64,000 nucleotides of DNA from JAPOXR01 sp963662395 (GTDB lineage: Bacteria > Pseudomonadota > Alphaproteobacteria > Rhodobacterales > Rhodobacteraceae). The stretch spans positions 4,781,912-4,845,911 of the forward strand of contig OY759511.1 in NCBI GenBank assembly GCA_963662395.1, in the 5' to 3' direction. Position numbers and translations under genes: made by a program. The number at the start of each line of letters is the position of its first letter. Position 1 is the stretch's first letter. The notes under the pieces were generated by a model, which saw only the letters and a list, made by a program, of their open reading frames with translations, was not told the DNA's origin and did no database searches. This document shows, piece after piece, positions 53,959 to 63,599 of this stretch.

Positions 53959-55692
53959 ATGGAGTCCGTGCGCAGGATCTGGACCAGGAACATGTTGCAG
54001 CCGAGCACCCCGGCGTCCGCCCGTCATGGTCGCAACTCCGAAAAATCGATGGCCGTCGAGGTCGGCGCTCCGATGCCCGCGTCTCGTCGCTGGCGATCAG
54101 CCATCCTGCAGGGGGTATTGCTGGCCGGGCTGCTGCTTCCTGCCGGTGCAGCCTTGGCTTCGACGGCGCCGCCGCCGCAATACGAGATCCTGGTGGCAGG
54201 CGAATTCGACGGCAAGGCAAAGATTGCCGCCTTCTACCGCCAGCGGGGATTTCGCCCGATCTGGACCGCCGATACGCCAGCAGCCCGGCAGCGTATCCGA
54301 AGCCTATTTGCCGCGCTGCTGGAGGCGCCGGATCACGGTCTGCCCTATGGTGAGCGGCATGTTGACGAATTGGGCCGCCTCTACGAGCAGGTGGAGGATG
54401 AGGCCGGCCGGGCACGGCTCGAGGCGCGCTTTACCGAGTTCTTCCTGGAATTTGCCACCGCCATGACCGCGGGCGCGGTCGAGCCGAATTCGGTCGACCG
54501 GTCAATCTCGAGACGCCGCCCGGTGCCTTCGGTCGAGGCCCTGCTAGGCGGCATGTTGGGCCCGGACCCGTCGGGGTTCCTGGCCGGGCTGGCACCGGAT
54601 ACCGAGAATTACCTGCAACTGCGAAAGGAGTTGCGGCGCCTGGTTCGGGTCATTTCCGAAGGTGGCTGGGGGACGAGAGTCGAAGCCGGCGAACTCGGTC
54701 GGACCAGCTCGGGCGATGCGGTCATCCAGCTGCGCGACCGGTTGATCCGGATGGGGTATCTCCGGAACTCGGCAACGGCCGAATACAGCGACTCGCTGTT
54801 TTTTGCCGTCAAGAAATTTCAGCGGGATCATGGACTGCACCCGTCCGGCGAGGCCGGCGCCCTGACCATACGGGCCGTCAATGTCGACCCCGAACAGCGC
54901 CTGCGGCAGGTGCTGGCGGCGCTCGAAAGGGAGCGCTGGATGAATTTCGGGCTTGGCGAGCAGCATATCCTGGTCAATCTGCCGGATTTCAGGGCGTCGC
55001 TGATCTCGGAAGGCAAGTCGATATTCGACACCAGGGTGATCATCGGCAAGAGCCGGGAGGAGCTTCAGACCCCGGAGTTTTCCGACGAGATGACCTACCT
55101 GGTCATCAACCCGACCTGGATGGTCCCGCGCTCGATCTCGACCAAGGAAATCCTGCCGAAACTGAAGGAGGACCCGTTCGCCGAACCGCAACTCGAGATC
55201 TTCCGGAGTGAAGACCTTGGCGTGATCGATCGACTGTCAGTCGATTTCAACGAGTTCGATACCGAGACCTTTCCGTTCGAGATGCGCCAGCCTCCCGGTC
55301 CGGCCAATGCACTGGGTCGGGTCAAGTTCATGTTCCCCAACAGGTTCAACGTCTACATGCATGACACGCCGCTGCGTGCCCTGTTCCAGAGGGAGGCCAG
55401 GTCCTTCAGCCATGGATGCGTTCGGGTGCATCGCGCGTTCGACCTCGCCCATATCCTGCTCGGCAGGCAGAACGGGTTGCCGAAGGACGTGTTCGATTCC
55501 CTGTTGTCGACCGGCAATGAGCACCAGGTCAACCTGGCCGAACCGCTCCCTGTGCACTTGACCTACCGGACGGCGTGGATTTCGCAGGAAGGGCGGCCAA
55601 ATTACAGGAATGACGTCTATGGTCGGGACCAGCTGTTGTTTGACCGGCTTGTCGAGACCGGCCTGAATTACGAGATTCTTGGCAAGAATTGA
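53959..55692 (+). CDS. L,D-transpeptidase, LdtD/YcbB-like
   Basis: 577 residues from 53959. ATG at 54049 (MAVEVGAPMPASRRWRSAIL) gives a more usual signal peptide with a hydrophobic core ILQGVLLAGLLLPAGAALAS. Scaffold domain PPPQYEILVAGEFDG, peptidoglycan-binding domain LIRMGYLRNSATAEYSDSLF, and the YkuD catalytic motif ARSFSHGCVRVHRAFDLAHI with the active cysteine. Makes 3-3 cross-links in peptidoglycan in the periplasm. Confidence 0.92.
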   Translation: MESVRRIWTRNMLQPSTPASARHGRNSEKSMAVEVGAPMPASRRWRSAILQGVLLAGLLLPAGAALASTAPPPQYEILVAGEFDGKAKIAAFYRQRGFRPIWTADTPAARQRIRSLFAALLEAPDHGLPYGERHVDELGRLYEQVEDEAGRARLEARFTEFFLEFATAMTAGAVEPNSVDRSISRRRPVPSVEALLGGMLGPDPSGFLAGLAPDTENYLQLRKELRRLVRVISEGGWGTRVEAGELGRTSSGDAVIQLRDRLIRMGYLRNSATAEYSDSLFFAVKKFQRDHGLHPSGEAGALTIRAVNVDPEQRLRQVLAALERERWMNFGLGEQHILVNLPDFRASLISEGKSIFDTRVIIGKSREELQTPEFSDEMTYLVINPTWMVPRSISTKEILPKLKEDPFAEPQLEIFRSEDLGVIDRLSVDFNEFDTETFPFEMRQPPGPANALGRVKFMFPNRFNVYMHDTPLRALFQREARSFSHGCVRVHRAFDLAHILLGRQNGLPKDVFDSLLSTGNEHQVNLAEPLPVHLTYRTAWISQEGRPNYRNDVYGRDQLLFDRLVETGLNYEILGKN

Positions 55693-55764
55693 CAGAACCC
55701 GATTTAGTTGTCGGGCGAATGGTCTTAGAGAGGCCATCAGCACGTGTTGGATGGCCTGCCAGTC

Positions 55765-56853
55765 ATGAAGTATTCGATTGCAAGTATTGCCGACGCCCTG
55801 GGAGGCGAGGCCAGTGGCGATGCCGCCATCGAGATCGCCGGACTTGCCGAGCCGGCCGAGGCCGGGCCGTCCGATCTTGCCCTTGCCCTCAACCCCGAAT
55901 TTGCCGAGCGCCTGCCGCTTGGCAAGGCCCGGGCCGCCCTGCTGTCGGCCGGAATGGACTGGCAGGGGCTGGGGCTGGACGCGGCAGTGTCCGTCACCCG
56001 GAGTCGCTACTCGCTGGCCGTGTCGAGCCAGCTGTTTCAGCCACTGCCGGAAGTGGATGAGGGGATCGACGACAGCGCCGTGATCTCGGCTGACGCACGT
56101 ATCGGTGCCAGGCCCGCCATTGGTCCATTCGTCTCCATTGCCGGGGGAGTCAGCATCGGCGAGGGATGCGTAATCGGGGCCGGGGCGTCGATCGCCCGGA
56201 ATGCCCGGATCGGGAATGATGCCGTCATCAGCGCCGGTGTCCGGATTGGCCGCGACGTCGACATTGGTGACCGGTTCATTGCGCAGCCGAATGCAGTCAT
56301 TGGGGCTGACGGGTTTTCCTATGCCCAGCCGGAGCCCGGCGCCATCGAGGAGGTGAAATCCACGCTTTCCAGCATGATCACGGTGCAGCAATCCGGTTGC
56401 CACCGCATCCACTCGCTTGGCCGGGTGGCGATTGGCGACGACGTGGAGATTGGTGCCAACGCGGCCATCGATCGCGGCACGGTCTCGGCGACGATCATCG
56501 GCGATCGGACCAAGCTGGACAACCTGGTCCATGTGGCCCACAACGTGGTGATCGGTACGGACTGCCTGATCTGTGGACAGGTGGGCATTGCCGGCTCAGC
56601 CAGGCTGGGCAACCGCGTGGTGCTCGGGGGCATGTGCGGCGTCAAGGATCATATCGAGATCGGTGATGACGTTCTGGCAGCAGGCGCCTCGAAGATCTTC
56701 ACCCGCGTTCCTGCCCGAACCGCGGTCATGGGCTCGCCGGCGGTGCCGATGGCAAGGAATATCGAGATCTACAAGAGCCTGCGGCGCCTGCCGAGGCTGG
56801 TTGCCCAGTTTCGGGAATTGAGAGACCGACTGAAGGAGGCCGGCAAGAACTGA
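55765..56853 (+). CDS. lpxD: UDP-3-O-acylglucosamine N-acyltransferase
   Basis: 362 residues from ATG at 55765 (MKYSIASIADALGGEASGDA); a GTG at 55744 is in frame but less likely. Left-handed beta-helix hexapeptide repeats through residues 100-330 (for example IGEGCVIGAGASIARNARIG). Uridine-binding region at the N-terminus, catalytic His in LDNLVHVAHNVVIGTDCLIC, and the C-terminal helices LRRLPRLVAQFRELRDRLKE. Third step of lipid A synthesis, so the organism is Gram-negative with LPS. It stands apart from lpxA/fabZ here. Confidence 0.95.
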   Translation: MKYSIASIADALGGEASGDAAIEIAGLAEPAEAGPSDLALALNPEFAERLPLGKARAALLSAGMDWQGLGLDAAVSVTRSRYSLAVSSQLFQPLPEVDEGIDDSAVISADARIGARPAIGPFVSIAGGVSIGEGCVIGAGASIARNARIGNDAVISAGVRIGRDVDIGDRFIAQPNAVIGADGFSYAQPEPGAIEEVKSTLSSMITVQQSGCHRIHSLGRVAIGDDVEIGANAAIDRGTVSATIIGDRTKLDNLVHVAHNVVIGTDCLICGQVGIAGSARLGNRVVLGGMCGVKDHIEIGDDVLAAGASKIFTRVPARTAVMGSPAVPMARNIEIYKSLRRLPRLVAQFRELRDRLKEAGKN

Positions 56854-56897
56854 CCGCCCCGCGGGGCTCGATGCCCGGCCCGTTGCCGGCACTCCGG

Positions 56898-57494
56898 TCA
56901 TTGCGTGTCGGGATTCAGGATCCTTTCAAAGGCGGCGGTGAATCCTGCAAGCGAGAATGCAAGATCGATTGCCTGGTCGGGGTTGTTGAAGGCGTAGACC
57001 GTCATCACCATCCCCTTGCCGCCCTTCATGCTCGAGAGTTCGTTCGGGCTCAGGCCAAACCGGGAATAGCAGCCATCATTCTGGCATACGACGAAGCGAT
57101 AACGGCGGGGCAGGCTGTCATCCACCTGCAGTATGATTCCCTCGTCAAGCATCACCCCGAGCGGCAGGGCGATGACTGCGCCGGCGGCAAATTCGGATTC
57201 GCCGACGATGGGCCAGACCTCGATCGTCGCCAGCGGATTGCCATCCTCGTTGAGCAGTCGTTGCTGCATCAGGCAATTGACGCCGGAATCGGTCTGGTTG
57301 CACACGACGGTCCAGTCGCCGATCACATCGACCAGCGGCTCGGCTTGAACAATCTCGCCGCCCTGCAACTCCGACCTGGCCGGGGCGGCATCATCCGCGT
57401 CGCCGGTTGAACTCGATGTGTCCTGGGCATGGCCGCCGGAAACGACTGCAACAACCAGTAAGGCTGCGGTAAGAAGAGATGACGTACGAAGCAT
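56898..57494 (-). CDS. invasion-associated locus B (IalB) family protein
   Basis: 198 residues from ATG at 57494, after GGAGACAG. Signal peptide MLRTSSLLTAALLVVAVVSG with cleavage near GGHAQ. IalB family segments: IGDWTVVCNQTDSGVNCLMQ, LLNEDGNPLATIEVWPIVGE, LPLGVMLDEGIILQVDDSLP, and the paired cysteines in FVVCQNDGCYSRFGL. Periplasmic protein found mainly in Alphaproteobacteria; the molecular role is unsettled. Converges on lpxD with 44 bases between. Confidence 0.9.
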   Translation of the reverse strand: MLRTSSLLTAALLVVAVVSGGHAQDTSSSTGDADDAAPARSELQGGEIVQAEPLVDVIGDWTVVCNQTDSGVNCLMQQRLLNEDGNPLATIEVWPIVGESEFAAGAVIALPLGVMLDEGIILQVDDSLPRRYRFVVCQNDGCYSRFGLSPNELSSMKGGKGMVMTVYAFNNPDQAIDLAFSLAGFTAAFERILNPDTQ

Positions 57495-57890
57495 GATCTG
57501 TCTCCATAGAATTTCGAATGCGCCGGCTATCGAATCTCCGGCGGCGAAGCCGGCCGGATTCCCCCATGGCTCGCCTGATTGCCGTCGGCTGCCATGAACA
57601 CCCTGGACGACCGATTGGCGCCACAGATAATTCGGAAGCACCGGAATTCATAGTGGAATCGCAACACCAGGACAATTCCCGGTGCCGCTCCGCCCTTCGG
57701 GCCGGTTTGTCCGGCGCCGGGGCAAGCCCCGGTTCGGCCTCCCGGGTGTTCGGTCCCTTCGACGCATGCGCAGTGAAGGGCTCGCCGGGCGGCGGCGTCC
57801 CGAATTCCTTCAACTCGGGCCGCAGGCCCATTCCGGGTGCGTGTGTTGGCCGTGCCGGCGGCCATCGGCATCGGGGCCGGTGCCGGACGG
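57495..57890. other. 396-base gap between ialB and the CorC-like gene
   Basis: Both neighbours read leftward. The gap should contain the ialB promoter. It holds several GC-rich inverted stretches (such as GGGGCAAGCCCC near 57720) but no gene or known RNA that I recognise. Confidence 0.45.
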
Positions 57891-59201
57891 TCACGGATCC
57901 TGGACCTTCCTGATCCGCAGCAGCGTGATCCGCTGGGATTGCCGCTCGACCACCTCGAAGCGAATTCCATGGTAGATGAAGGCCTGGCCCTCTTCCGGGA
58001 TCATCTGCGCTTCGTTGATCAGCAGGCCGGCAACGGTCGCCGCCGGCTCCTCCGGCAAGTGCCAGCCCAGCTCGCGGTTCAGCTCCCGGATGGGCAGCGA
58101 TCCGTTGACCAGCAGGCTTCCATCCTTGGCCGGCACCGGTTTCAGGTCGGTCACCGCATCATGTTCGTCGACGATGTCGCCAACGATCTCCTCCAGGATG
58201 TCCTCCAGCGTGACCAGCCCCAGCAATGCGCCATATTCGTCGACCACCAGGCCAAAATGGGACCTGCCGCGCAGGAACTGCCGAAGCTGATCATCGAGGG
58301 TGGTGGTTTCCGGGATGAAATATGGCGCCCTGACCACCTCCTCGATTCGGATCCCGGCCAGGCCGCCATTCTTCCCCTTGCTGGACTTCAGCGCCCGCGA
58401 TGTGCGCTCCAGCAGATCCCTGGCATGCAGGACCCCGATGATGTTCTCCGGGTCGGCAAGATATACCGGTATCCTGGTATGATGTGACTGCGTGCACTTG
58501 TCGATGATGTCGACGACCGTATCCTCACCATTGACCATTTCGATCTCCGAGCGGTGCGACATGATCTCCCGAACGGTCCGGTGCCCGAGATCCAGCGCCC
58601 CGAGCAGCCGGTCCCGGTCCTCTTTCTTGACGGCACCGGTCGAGTGGCCGAGGGCGATGGTTCCGGCCAACTCTTCTTCCAGGTCCTGCGATTCGCTGTT
58701 CAGGCGCCGTCGCGCACCTCCGAGGCTGAGAAGTCTGTCAACCGTGAACTGGACCACCGATACCACCGGAAAGAAGACCCTGACCACGAAGCCGATGATG
58801 GGCGCAAAAAACCGCGACACCGATTCGGCATTCGATATCGCGTAGGTCTTGGGCATGACCTCGGCAAAGACCAGGATGAGAAGGGTCATGATCAGGGTGG
58901 CAATCGCCACGCCGGAATCACCGTAGAGCCGGGTAAACAGGCTGGTGGCCAGCGCCGCTGCCAGGATGTTCACCAGGTTGTTGCCGAGCAGCAGGGCGCC
59001 GATCAGGCGCTCGCGGTCATCGGTAATTCGCAGCGCGGTTTCGGCGCGCCGGTCGCCCTTGTCCGCCTTCGCCCGCAATTTGCCGCGGGATGCGGAGGTC
59101 AGCGCGGTCTCCGAGCCCGAAAAGAAGGCGGACAGGCAGATCAATGCCACGATCGCCAGCGCCACGGCCAGGATGGAGGGGTCAAGCAGGTCGGGTGTCA
59201 T
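57891..59201 (-). CDS. HlyC/CorC family (CNNM) membrane protein
   Basis: 436 residues: N-terminal DUF21/CNNM membrane domain (VALAIVALICLSAFFSGSET, then LGNNLVNILAAALATSLFTR and LVFAEVMPKTYAISNAESVS), a pair of CBS domains (VREIMSHRSEIEMVNGEDTV and PYFIPETTTLDDQLRQFLRG), and the CorC_HlyC domain (LPVNGSLPIR-like LLVNGSLPIRELNRELGWHL). Thought to move Mg2+ or related ions across the inner membrane. Same strand and 118 bases downstream of xerD. Confidence 0.92.
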   Translation of the reverse strand: MTPDLLDPSILAVALAIVALICLSAFFSGSETALTSASRGKLRAKADKGDRRAETALRITDDRERLIGALLLGNNLVNILAAALATSLFTRLYGDSGVAIATLIMTLLILVFAEVMPKTYAISNAESVSRFFAPIIGFVVRVFFPVVSVVQFTVDRLLSLGGARRRLNSESQDLEEELAGTIALGHSTGAVKKEDRDRLLGALDLGHRTVREIMSHRSEIEMVNGEDTVVDIIDKCTQSHHTRIPVYLADPENIIGVLHARDLLERTSRALKSSKGKNGGLAGIRIEEVVRAPYFIPETTTLDDQLRQFLRGRSHFGLVVDEYGALLGLVTLEDILEEIVGDIVDEHDAVTDLKPVPAKDGSLLVNGSLPIRELNRELGWHLPEEPAATVAGLLINEAQMIPEEGQAFIYHGIRFEVVERQSQRITLLRIRKVQDP

Positions 59202-59319
59202 TGTCGGTTGGCTCCACGGCAGGAGGTTGGGATGTGTGCCCGGCTGCCACCGGGATCAGCGACTCCGGGCGCTGGCCGCAATCGGTTGATATTGGCCAGC
59301 CCGGGGCCTGCAGGGCGGT

Positions 59320-60252
59320 TCAATCGTCACCGGCAGCGAGCGGATGCAGCGAAAATACCGTCTCCTGCAGCTTGCGGCCGGCAACATGGGTGTAGATCTC
59401 GGTGGTTGCGATGTCGGCATGGCCCAGGATGTTCTGGATCGAGCGCAAATCGGCACCGTTCTCGAGCAAATGGGTTGCCACGGCATGTCTGAACGAGTGG
59501 GGGGTAACCCTTGCCGGGTCCACCCCCGCGGTCAGCGCAATCTCCTTGAGAAGCGAGTAGATCCGGTGCCGGGTCAGGTGCCCCGCCTTGCTGCGCGACG
59601 GAAACAGGTAGATTGACGATACCCCCCCTTGCCGCCGCCGTTCATCAGCCTGGTCGCGCAGGGGAAGCCAGCGACCGATCGCCATCCGGGCAGCGTTCGA
59701 CATTGGCACGATGCGCTCCTTCCTGCCTTTGCCCATGAGCAGGATGTATTCGGGATTTCCCCGTGCCGCCGAGGCCGGCATCGATGCAACCTCGCTGACC
59801 CGGGCGCCCGTTGCATACATGAGTTCGAGCAGGCAGGCATTGCGGGCATGCACGGCCCCGCTTGCGCCATGGCTCGATGCCGAGTCCAGCATTCGTCCAA
59901 CCTCTTCCGTCGAGAGAATGACCGGCAGGCTTCGCTCCAGCCTGGGATTGCGAACCATTTGTGACGGGTCCTGCTCCACCCAGCCCTCGGCGACGGCAAA
60001 ACGGTAAAATTGCCTTATGGCCGACAAATGGCGCGACCGCGTGGACCTGGCCATGCCGGCACCGGACAGCTGGTGCAGGTAGCCGGTGACGTCATCTTCA
60101 TCCGCCGCCGCTGGGTCCTTCCCGTCCCGGGCCAGGAACCGGCAGAAACTCTCCAGGTCGCGCAGGTAGGCGTCGCAGGTATTTGGTGATGCCGAACGCT
60201 CGGCATACAGCATCTCGATGAAGGTGCTGACCCAGAACTCACTGCGGCTCAT
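59320..60252 (-). CDS. xerD: site-specific tyrosine recombinase XerD
   Basis: 310 residues, the usual XerC/XerD length. N-terminal SAM-like domain YAERSASPNTCDAYLRDLES. Catalytic residues: Arg in ATGARVSEVASM, Lys in LLMGKGRKERIVPM, HSFRHAVATHLLENGADLRS, LGHADIATTEIYTHV (His and Tyr). Resolves chromosome dimers at dif with XerC. XerD rather than XerC is favoured by the aroK-aroB neighbourhood common in Alphaproteobacteria. Confidence 0.92.
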   Translation of the reverse strand: MSRSEFWVSTFIEMLYAERSASPNTCDAYLRDLESFCRFLARDGKDPAAADEDDVTGYLHQLSGAGMARSTRSRHLSAIRQFYRFAVAEGWVEQDPSQMVRNPRLERSLPVILSTEEVGRMLDSASSHGASGAVHARNACLLELMYATGARVSEVASMPASAARGNPEYILLMGKGRKERIVPMSNAARMAIGRWLPLRDQADERRRQGGVSSIYLFPSRSKAGHLTRHRIYSLLKEIALTAGVDPARVTPHSFRHAVATHLLENGADLRSIQNILGHADIATTEIYTHVAGRKLQETVFSLHPLAAGDD

Positions 60253-60390
60253 TGCCAGTAATCCCCTTCCTTTTGCGGTTGGTCGGCATGGCTTGCCTCG
60301 TCCGGCCGGGCAGTTGTCGACGATCGGTGACGGGTGGTGGCAGCCTGTCGGTGCGGTGCCAGCACGAATCGGGTGCAGACGGTCACGTGT

Positions 60391-60525
60391 TCAACCGTTG
60401 GTGACATCCACGGGAATGACGACGGGTCCGGGCGGTGGCGACATGTCCCCGAAATATGCATAGACGGCCACGGTCGCCAGGGCGACAATGGCCAGAAACA
60501 GCACCAGGTAGAAAATTCGCTTCAT
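60391..60525 (-). CDS. 44-residue membrane protein between xerD and aroK
   Basis: MKRIFYLVLFLAIVALATVA then VYAYFGDMSPPPGPVVIPVD. One hydrophobic segment (residues 4-24) with a short Pro-rich tail, probably periplasmic. Similar small proteins beside aroK are common in Alphaproteobacteria; no function is known. It reads divergently from aroK, with its start 137 bases before the aroK ATG. Confidence 0.7.
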   Translation of the reverse strand: MKRIFYLVLFLAIVALATVAVYAYFGDMSPPPGPVVIPVDVTNG

Positions 60526-60662
60526 TCGAATATTCCGACTCACACAAGCTACCTATATAGGAAACTGCCGAAAACCCCCAAACGAGTGGGAAGGTGGACG
60601 GTTGGAGCCCGGCGTGCAGCCGGTCCGGAGACTCGCATGCAGCACCGCGGAATTTGTTGACG

Positions 60663-61241
60663 ATGACCTTGCCAGAGCTTGATTACACCCTGAACAAATC
60701 CGTTGTCTTCGTCGGAATGATGGGCTGCGGGAAAACGGCAATCGGGAGAATCGTGGCCAGGCTGGTCGGCGTCCCTTTCATCGATACCGATACCGAGATC
60801 GAGGCGGCCGAAAGAATGTCGATCGTCGACCTGTTTCGGGAACGGGGCGAAGAGTTTTTTCGACGCAGCGAGGCCAGGGCGTTGAAGAACGCCCTCGACG
60901 GGCCGGTCAGGGCGATCGCGCTTGGCGGCGGCGGATTCCTGTTCGAGAACAACCGGAGGATCATCGGCGAGCGCGGCCTTTCCGTCTGGCTGGATGCCGA
61001 TGCCGACCTGCTCTGGGAGCGCACGAAGAAGAAAGCGACCCGGCCGCTGCTTCAGACCGCCGACCCGTATCAGACGCTGGTCAGGCTTCTTGCACAGCGG
61101 ACTGACGACTACCGGAAGGCCGATGTCAGGGTCAGGTCCGAGCACGGGTTGTCGAAGGAGGGAATGGCCCGCAAGGTCATTGACGGCATTGTTGCCGAAC
61201 CACGGATCGGACATGCCCTGGCGAGGAGGCGGCTTCCATGA
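60663..61241 (+). CDS. aroK: shikimate kinase
   Basis: 192 residues from ATG at 60663 (MTLPELDYTLNKSVVFVGMM). Walker A VGMMGCGKTAIGRIVARLVG, shikimate-site DTDTEIEAAERMSIVDLF, FFRRSEARAL and the glycine-rich RAIALGGGGFLFENN. Phosphorylates shikimate in aromatic amino acid synthesis. Its stop overlaps the aroB start (ATGA), so the two are translated together. Confidence 0.95.
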   Translation: MTLPELDYTLNKSVVFVGMMGCGKTAIGRIVARLVGVPFIDTDTEIEAAERMSIVDLFRERGEEFFRRSEARALKNALDGPVRAIALGGGGFLFENNRRIIGERGLSVWLDADADLLWERTKKKATRPLLQTADPYQTLVRLLAQRTDDYRKADVRVRSEHGLSKEGMARKVIDGIVAEPRIGHALARRRLP

Positions 61242-62368
61242 CATCTCATGCACTGCCGACGCGCTCGGTGACGGTTGCGCTGGCTGAACGGTCCTACGAG
61301 ATCGTGATTGGCAACGGGATCGCGTCCCGGCTCGGCTCCTGGCTGGAGCCGCTGTTGAAACGCAGGCGAGTGGCGATGCTGGTGGATGCGAGGGTCGCCA
61401 AGCTGTATCTTCCGGCCCTGCAGGACGCGCTGGCCGGGCAGGATATCGCCCTTGACTGGCTGGCCATCGATAGCGGCGAATCGTCGAAATCCTGGGACCA
61501 CCTCCGGCAGGCCGTTGAATGGCTGATTGAAATCGGAATTGAAAGGCAGGATCTGGTCATCACCTTTGGCGGCGGCGTCATCGGTGATTTGGGCGGATTC
61601 GCAGCGGCAATCGTCCGCCGGGGCATTCGTTTCGTGCAAGTTCCGACCACGCTCCTGGCCCAGGTTGACAGTTCGGTCGGTGGCAAGACCGGGATCAACT
61701 CGCCTTCGGGCAAGAACCTTGTCGGCGCCTTTCACCAGCCATCGCTGGTGTTCTGCGACATTTCGTTCCTGGAGTCCCTGCCGCCCCGTGACCTGCTGGC
61801 CGGCTACGGGGAGGTGGCCAAATACGGGTTGCTCGGGGATGAGGACCTGTTTGCCTGGCTGGAGAGCAACGGAAGGAAGCTGATCGATGGCGACGCTGGC
61901 TGCCGGGCCGAGGCAATCCGCAAATCATGCATGATCAAGGCCCGAATCGTCTCCGGTGACGAGAACGAAAACGGGGACCGTGCCCTGCTCAATTTCGGTC
62001 ATACCTTCGGGCACGCCCTCGAGACCTGCTACGGCTACTCCGACCGGCTGCTCCATGGTGAGGCGGTTGTCATCGGCTGTTGCCTGGCATTCGACCTGTC
62101 ATCCAGGCTTGACCTGGTTGATGCCGAGGTGGTCGACCGGGTCCGCAGCCATTTTCGGACAATGGGGATTCGGACCGATATCGGGCAGCTTCCAGGCCAG
62201 TCCCCGGATGCCGACACCGTCATCGAACATATGGGCCAGGACAAGAAAATGGTCGATGGCCAGCTGAGAATGGTGCTTGCCCGGGGAATCGGGCAGGCAT
62301 TCGTGACCAGCGAGGTGGAGCCAGGGCTGATCAGGAAGATCGTCGAATACTCGATCGAAAGCGGATGA
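61238..62368 (+). CDS. aroB: 3-dehydroquinate synthase
   Basis: 376 residues. NAD-binding GGGVIGDLGGFAAAIVRRGI, VPTTLLAQVDSSVGGKTGIN, metal ligands in ELAKYG-type VAKYGLLGDEDL, GDENENGDRALLNFGHTFGH and LLHGEAVVIGCCLAF. Second step of the shikimate pathway. Coupled to aroK. Confidence 0.96.
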   Translation: MTSHALPTRSVTVALAERSYEIVIGNGIASRLGSWLEPLLKRRRVAMLVDARVAKLYLPALQDALAGQDIALDWLAIDSGESSKSWDHLRQAVEWLIEIGIERQDLVITFGGGVIGDLGGFAAAIVRRGIRFVQVPTTLLAQVDSSVGGKTGINSPSGKNLVGAFHQPSLVFCDISFLESLPPRDLLAGYGEVAKYGLLGDEDLFAWLESNGRKLIDGDAGCRAEAIRKSCMIKARIVSGDENENGDRALLNFGHTFGHALETCYGYSDRLLHGEAVVIGCCLAFDLSSRLDLVDAEVVDRVRSHFRTMGIRTDIGQLPGQSPDADTVIEHMGQDKKMVDGQLRMVLARGIGQAFVTSEVEPGLIRKIVEYSIESG

Positions 62369-62384
62369 AGGCCAAGTCGGCAAC

Positions 62385-63407
62385 TCAGCTGCAGGATGCC
62401 CCGCCCAGGACGCAGAATTGTGTGCAGCTGGGATGGTTGAGGGCAACCGGGGTTTCGGCCTCCTCCAGCGTCTCGCCAAGCTCGAACTGATCGTCATAAG
62501 GAAGCAACGTGCATGCGACCACCTTCGGCCTTGATTCACCCCGTCGCTTGACCACCATGCGCGAGCTGGCGCACATCATGTCTTCCGGTCTCTTTCCCAG
62601 GATATCCCAGCACTCGGTCGACACCTCCGGAACGTCGATGCTGGTGTCGATTTCCGGGAACAGCACCGTTGTCGCCGGGTTGTCCGGATCGATGTCGTAT
62701 CCCCGGGAGCTGAACAGGCGAGCATAGCCGGCCCGGGAATCACGCTCGGATTCATTCCACATCGTGCGGCCTGCCACCGTCATTCGGAAGCCCTTGTCAC
62801 GCAGCCAGTCCATCCCGACGAGGGATTTCGCGAAAGCACCCTCGCCCCGCTCGGTATCATGCAACGGGCCGGTATGGTGATCGAGGGATATCCGCAGGGT
62901 CAGCCGTCGCCGATGCTCGGGAGCCAGTGACAACAGGCCTTCCTGGACGCGGGGGCGCATCAGCGGGCGCATGGCATTGGTCAGGACCAGGACCTCGAAG
63001 CCGGCACCCAGGCTGGTGCCGATGATGTCGATGATATCCGGGTTCATGAATGGCTCGCCGCCGGTCAACCCGATCTCGGAGACTGGCCAGTCGCGGGCCG
63101 CGATCTGGCCCAGAAACTCCCTGACCTCGTCGGCAGTGATATAGACCAGGCGATCATTGGTCGGCGAGCTTTCGATGTAGCAGTTGATGCAGCCGATATT
63201 GCAGAGAGTTCCGGTATTGAACCACAGGGTTGTGGGGTTGCTCAGCGGAACTGTTGCCCGGTCCGACCCGTCGGCGGTGATCAACGGGTTTTCGAATTTC
63301 CCCGGGACAGCCGTCGCGGTGCTGTATTCCTGCCAGTCATCTTCGGGGCGGGCAATCTGATCCATCCACTCCTCGCTTGGTGCATCCGGCGGCGATACGG
63401 CTGTCAT
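62385..63407 (-). CDS. radical SAM protein
   Basis: 340 residues from ATG at 63407 (MTAVSPPDAPSEEWMDQIAR), preceded by GCAGGGT; 63437 is an alternative. The iron-sulfur motif TLCNIGCINCYIESSP (C-x3-C-x2-C) is near residue 75, then the GGEP-type segment IGLTGGEPFMNPDIIDIIGT. The C-terminal cysteines in VVACTLLPYDDQFE and CTQFCVLGGASCS may bind a second cluster, as in SPASM-like or MoaA-like proteins. Substrate unknown. Converges with aroB, 16 bases apart. Confidence 0.88.
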   Translation of the reverse strand: MTAVSPPDAPSEEWMDQIARPEDDWQEYSTATAVPGKFENPLITADGSDRATVPLSNPTTLWFNTGTLCNIGCINCYIESSPTNDRLVYITADEVREFLGQIAARDWPVSEIGLTGGEPFMNPDIIDIIGTSLGAGFEVLVLTNAMRPLMRPRVQEGLLSLAPEHRRRLTLRISLDHHTGPLHDTERGEGAFAKSLVGMDWLRDKGFRMTVAGRTMWNESERDSRAGYARLFSSRGYDIDPDNPATTVLFPEIDTSIDVPEVSTECWDILGKRPEDMMCASSRMVVKRRGESRPKVVACTLLPYDDQFELGETLEEAETPVALNHPSCTQFCVLGGASCS

Positions 63408-63599
63408 GCGACCCTGCTGCGAGGGCCTGCATGGCACTAATAACCCCCGGCCCCGAAATTTTGAATTGCAAAATACCCGGTGCCAGGTGCATTCGTCGGG
63501 CAGGGGCCGCTTCGGCGGCCAATCAACCGGTTTGGAAGTTTCACGCCTGATGGGTTAACAGGCATCCTGGAGTGAGGCAGTTGGCCCCGGGGGTGCCGA

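Noticed and set aside
55237..56541. A 434-codon minus-strand frame
   Set aside because: Antisense to the LdtD-like and lpxD genes; the Gly/Asp-rich pattern mirrors the hexapeptide repeats of LpxD.
56100..56700. CRISPR-like periodicity
   Set aside because: The repeated short units are the hexapeptide codons of lpxD; no constant repeats with unique spacers occur anywhere in the window.
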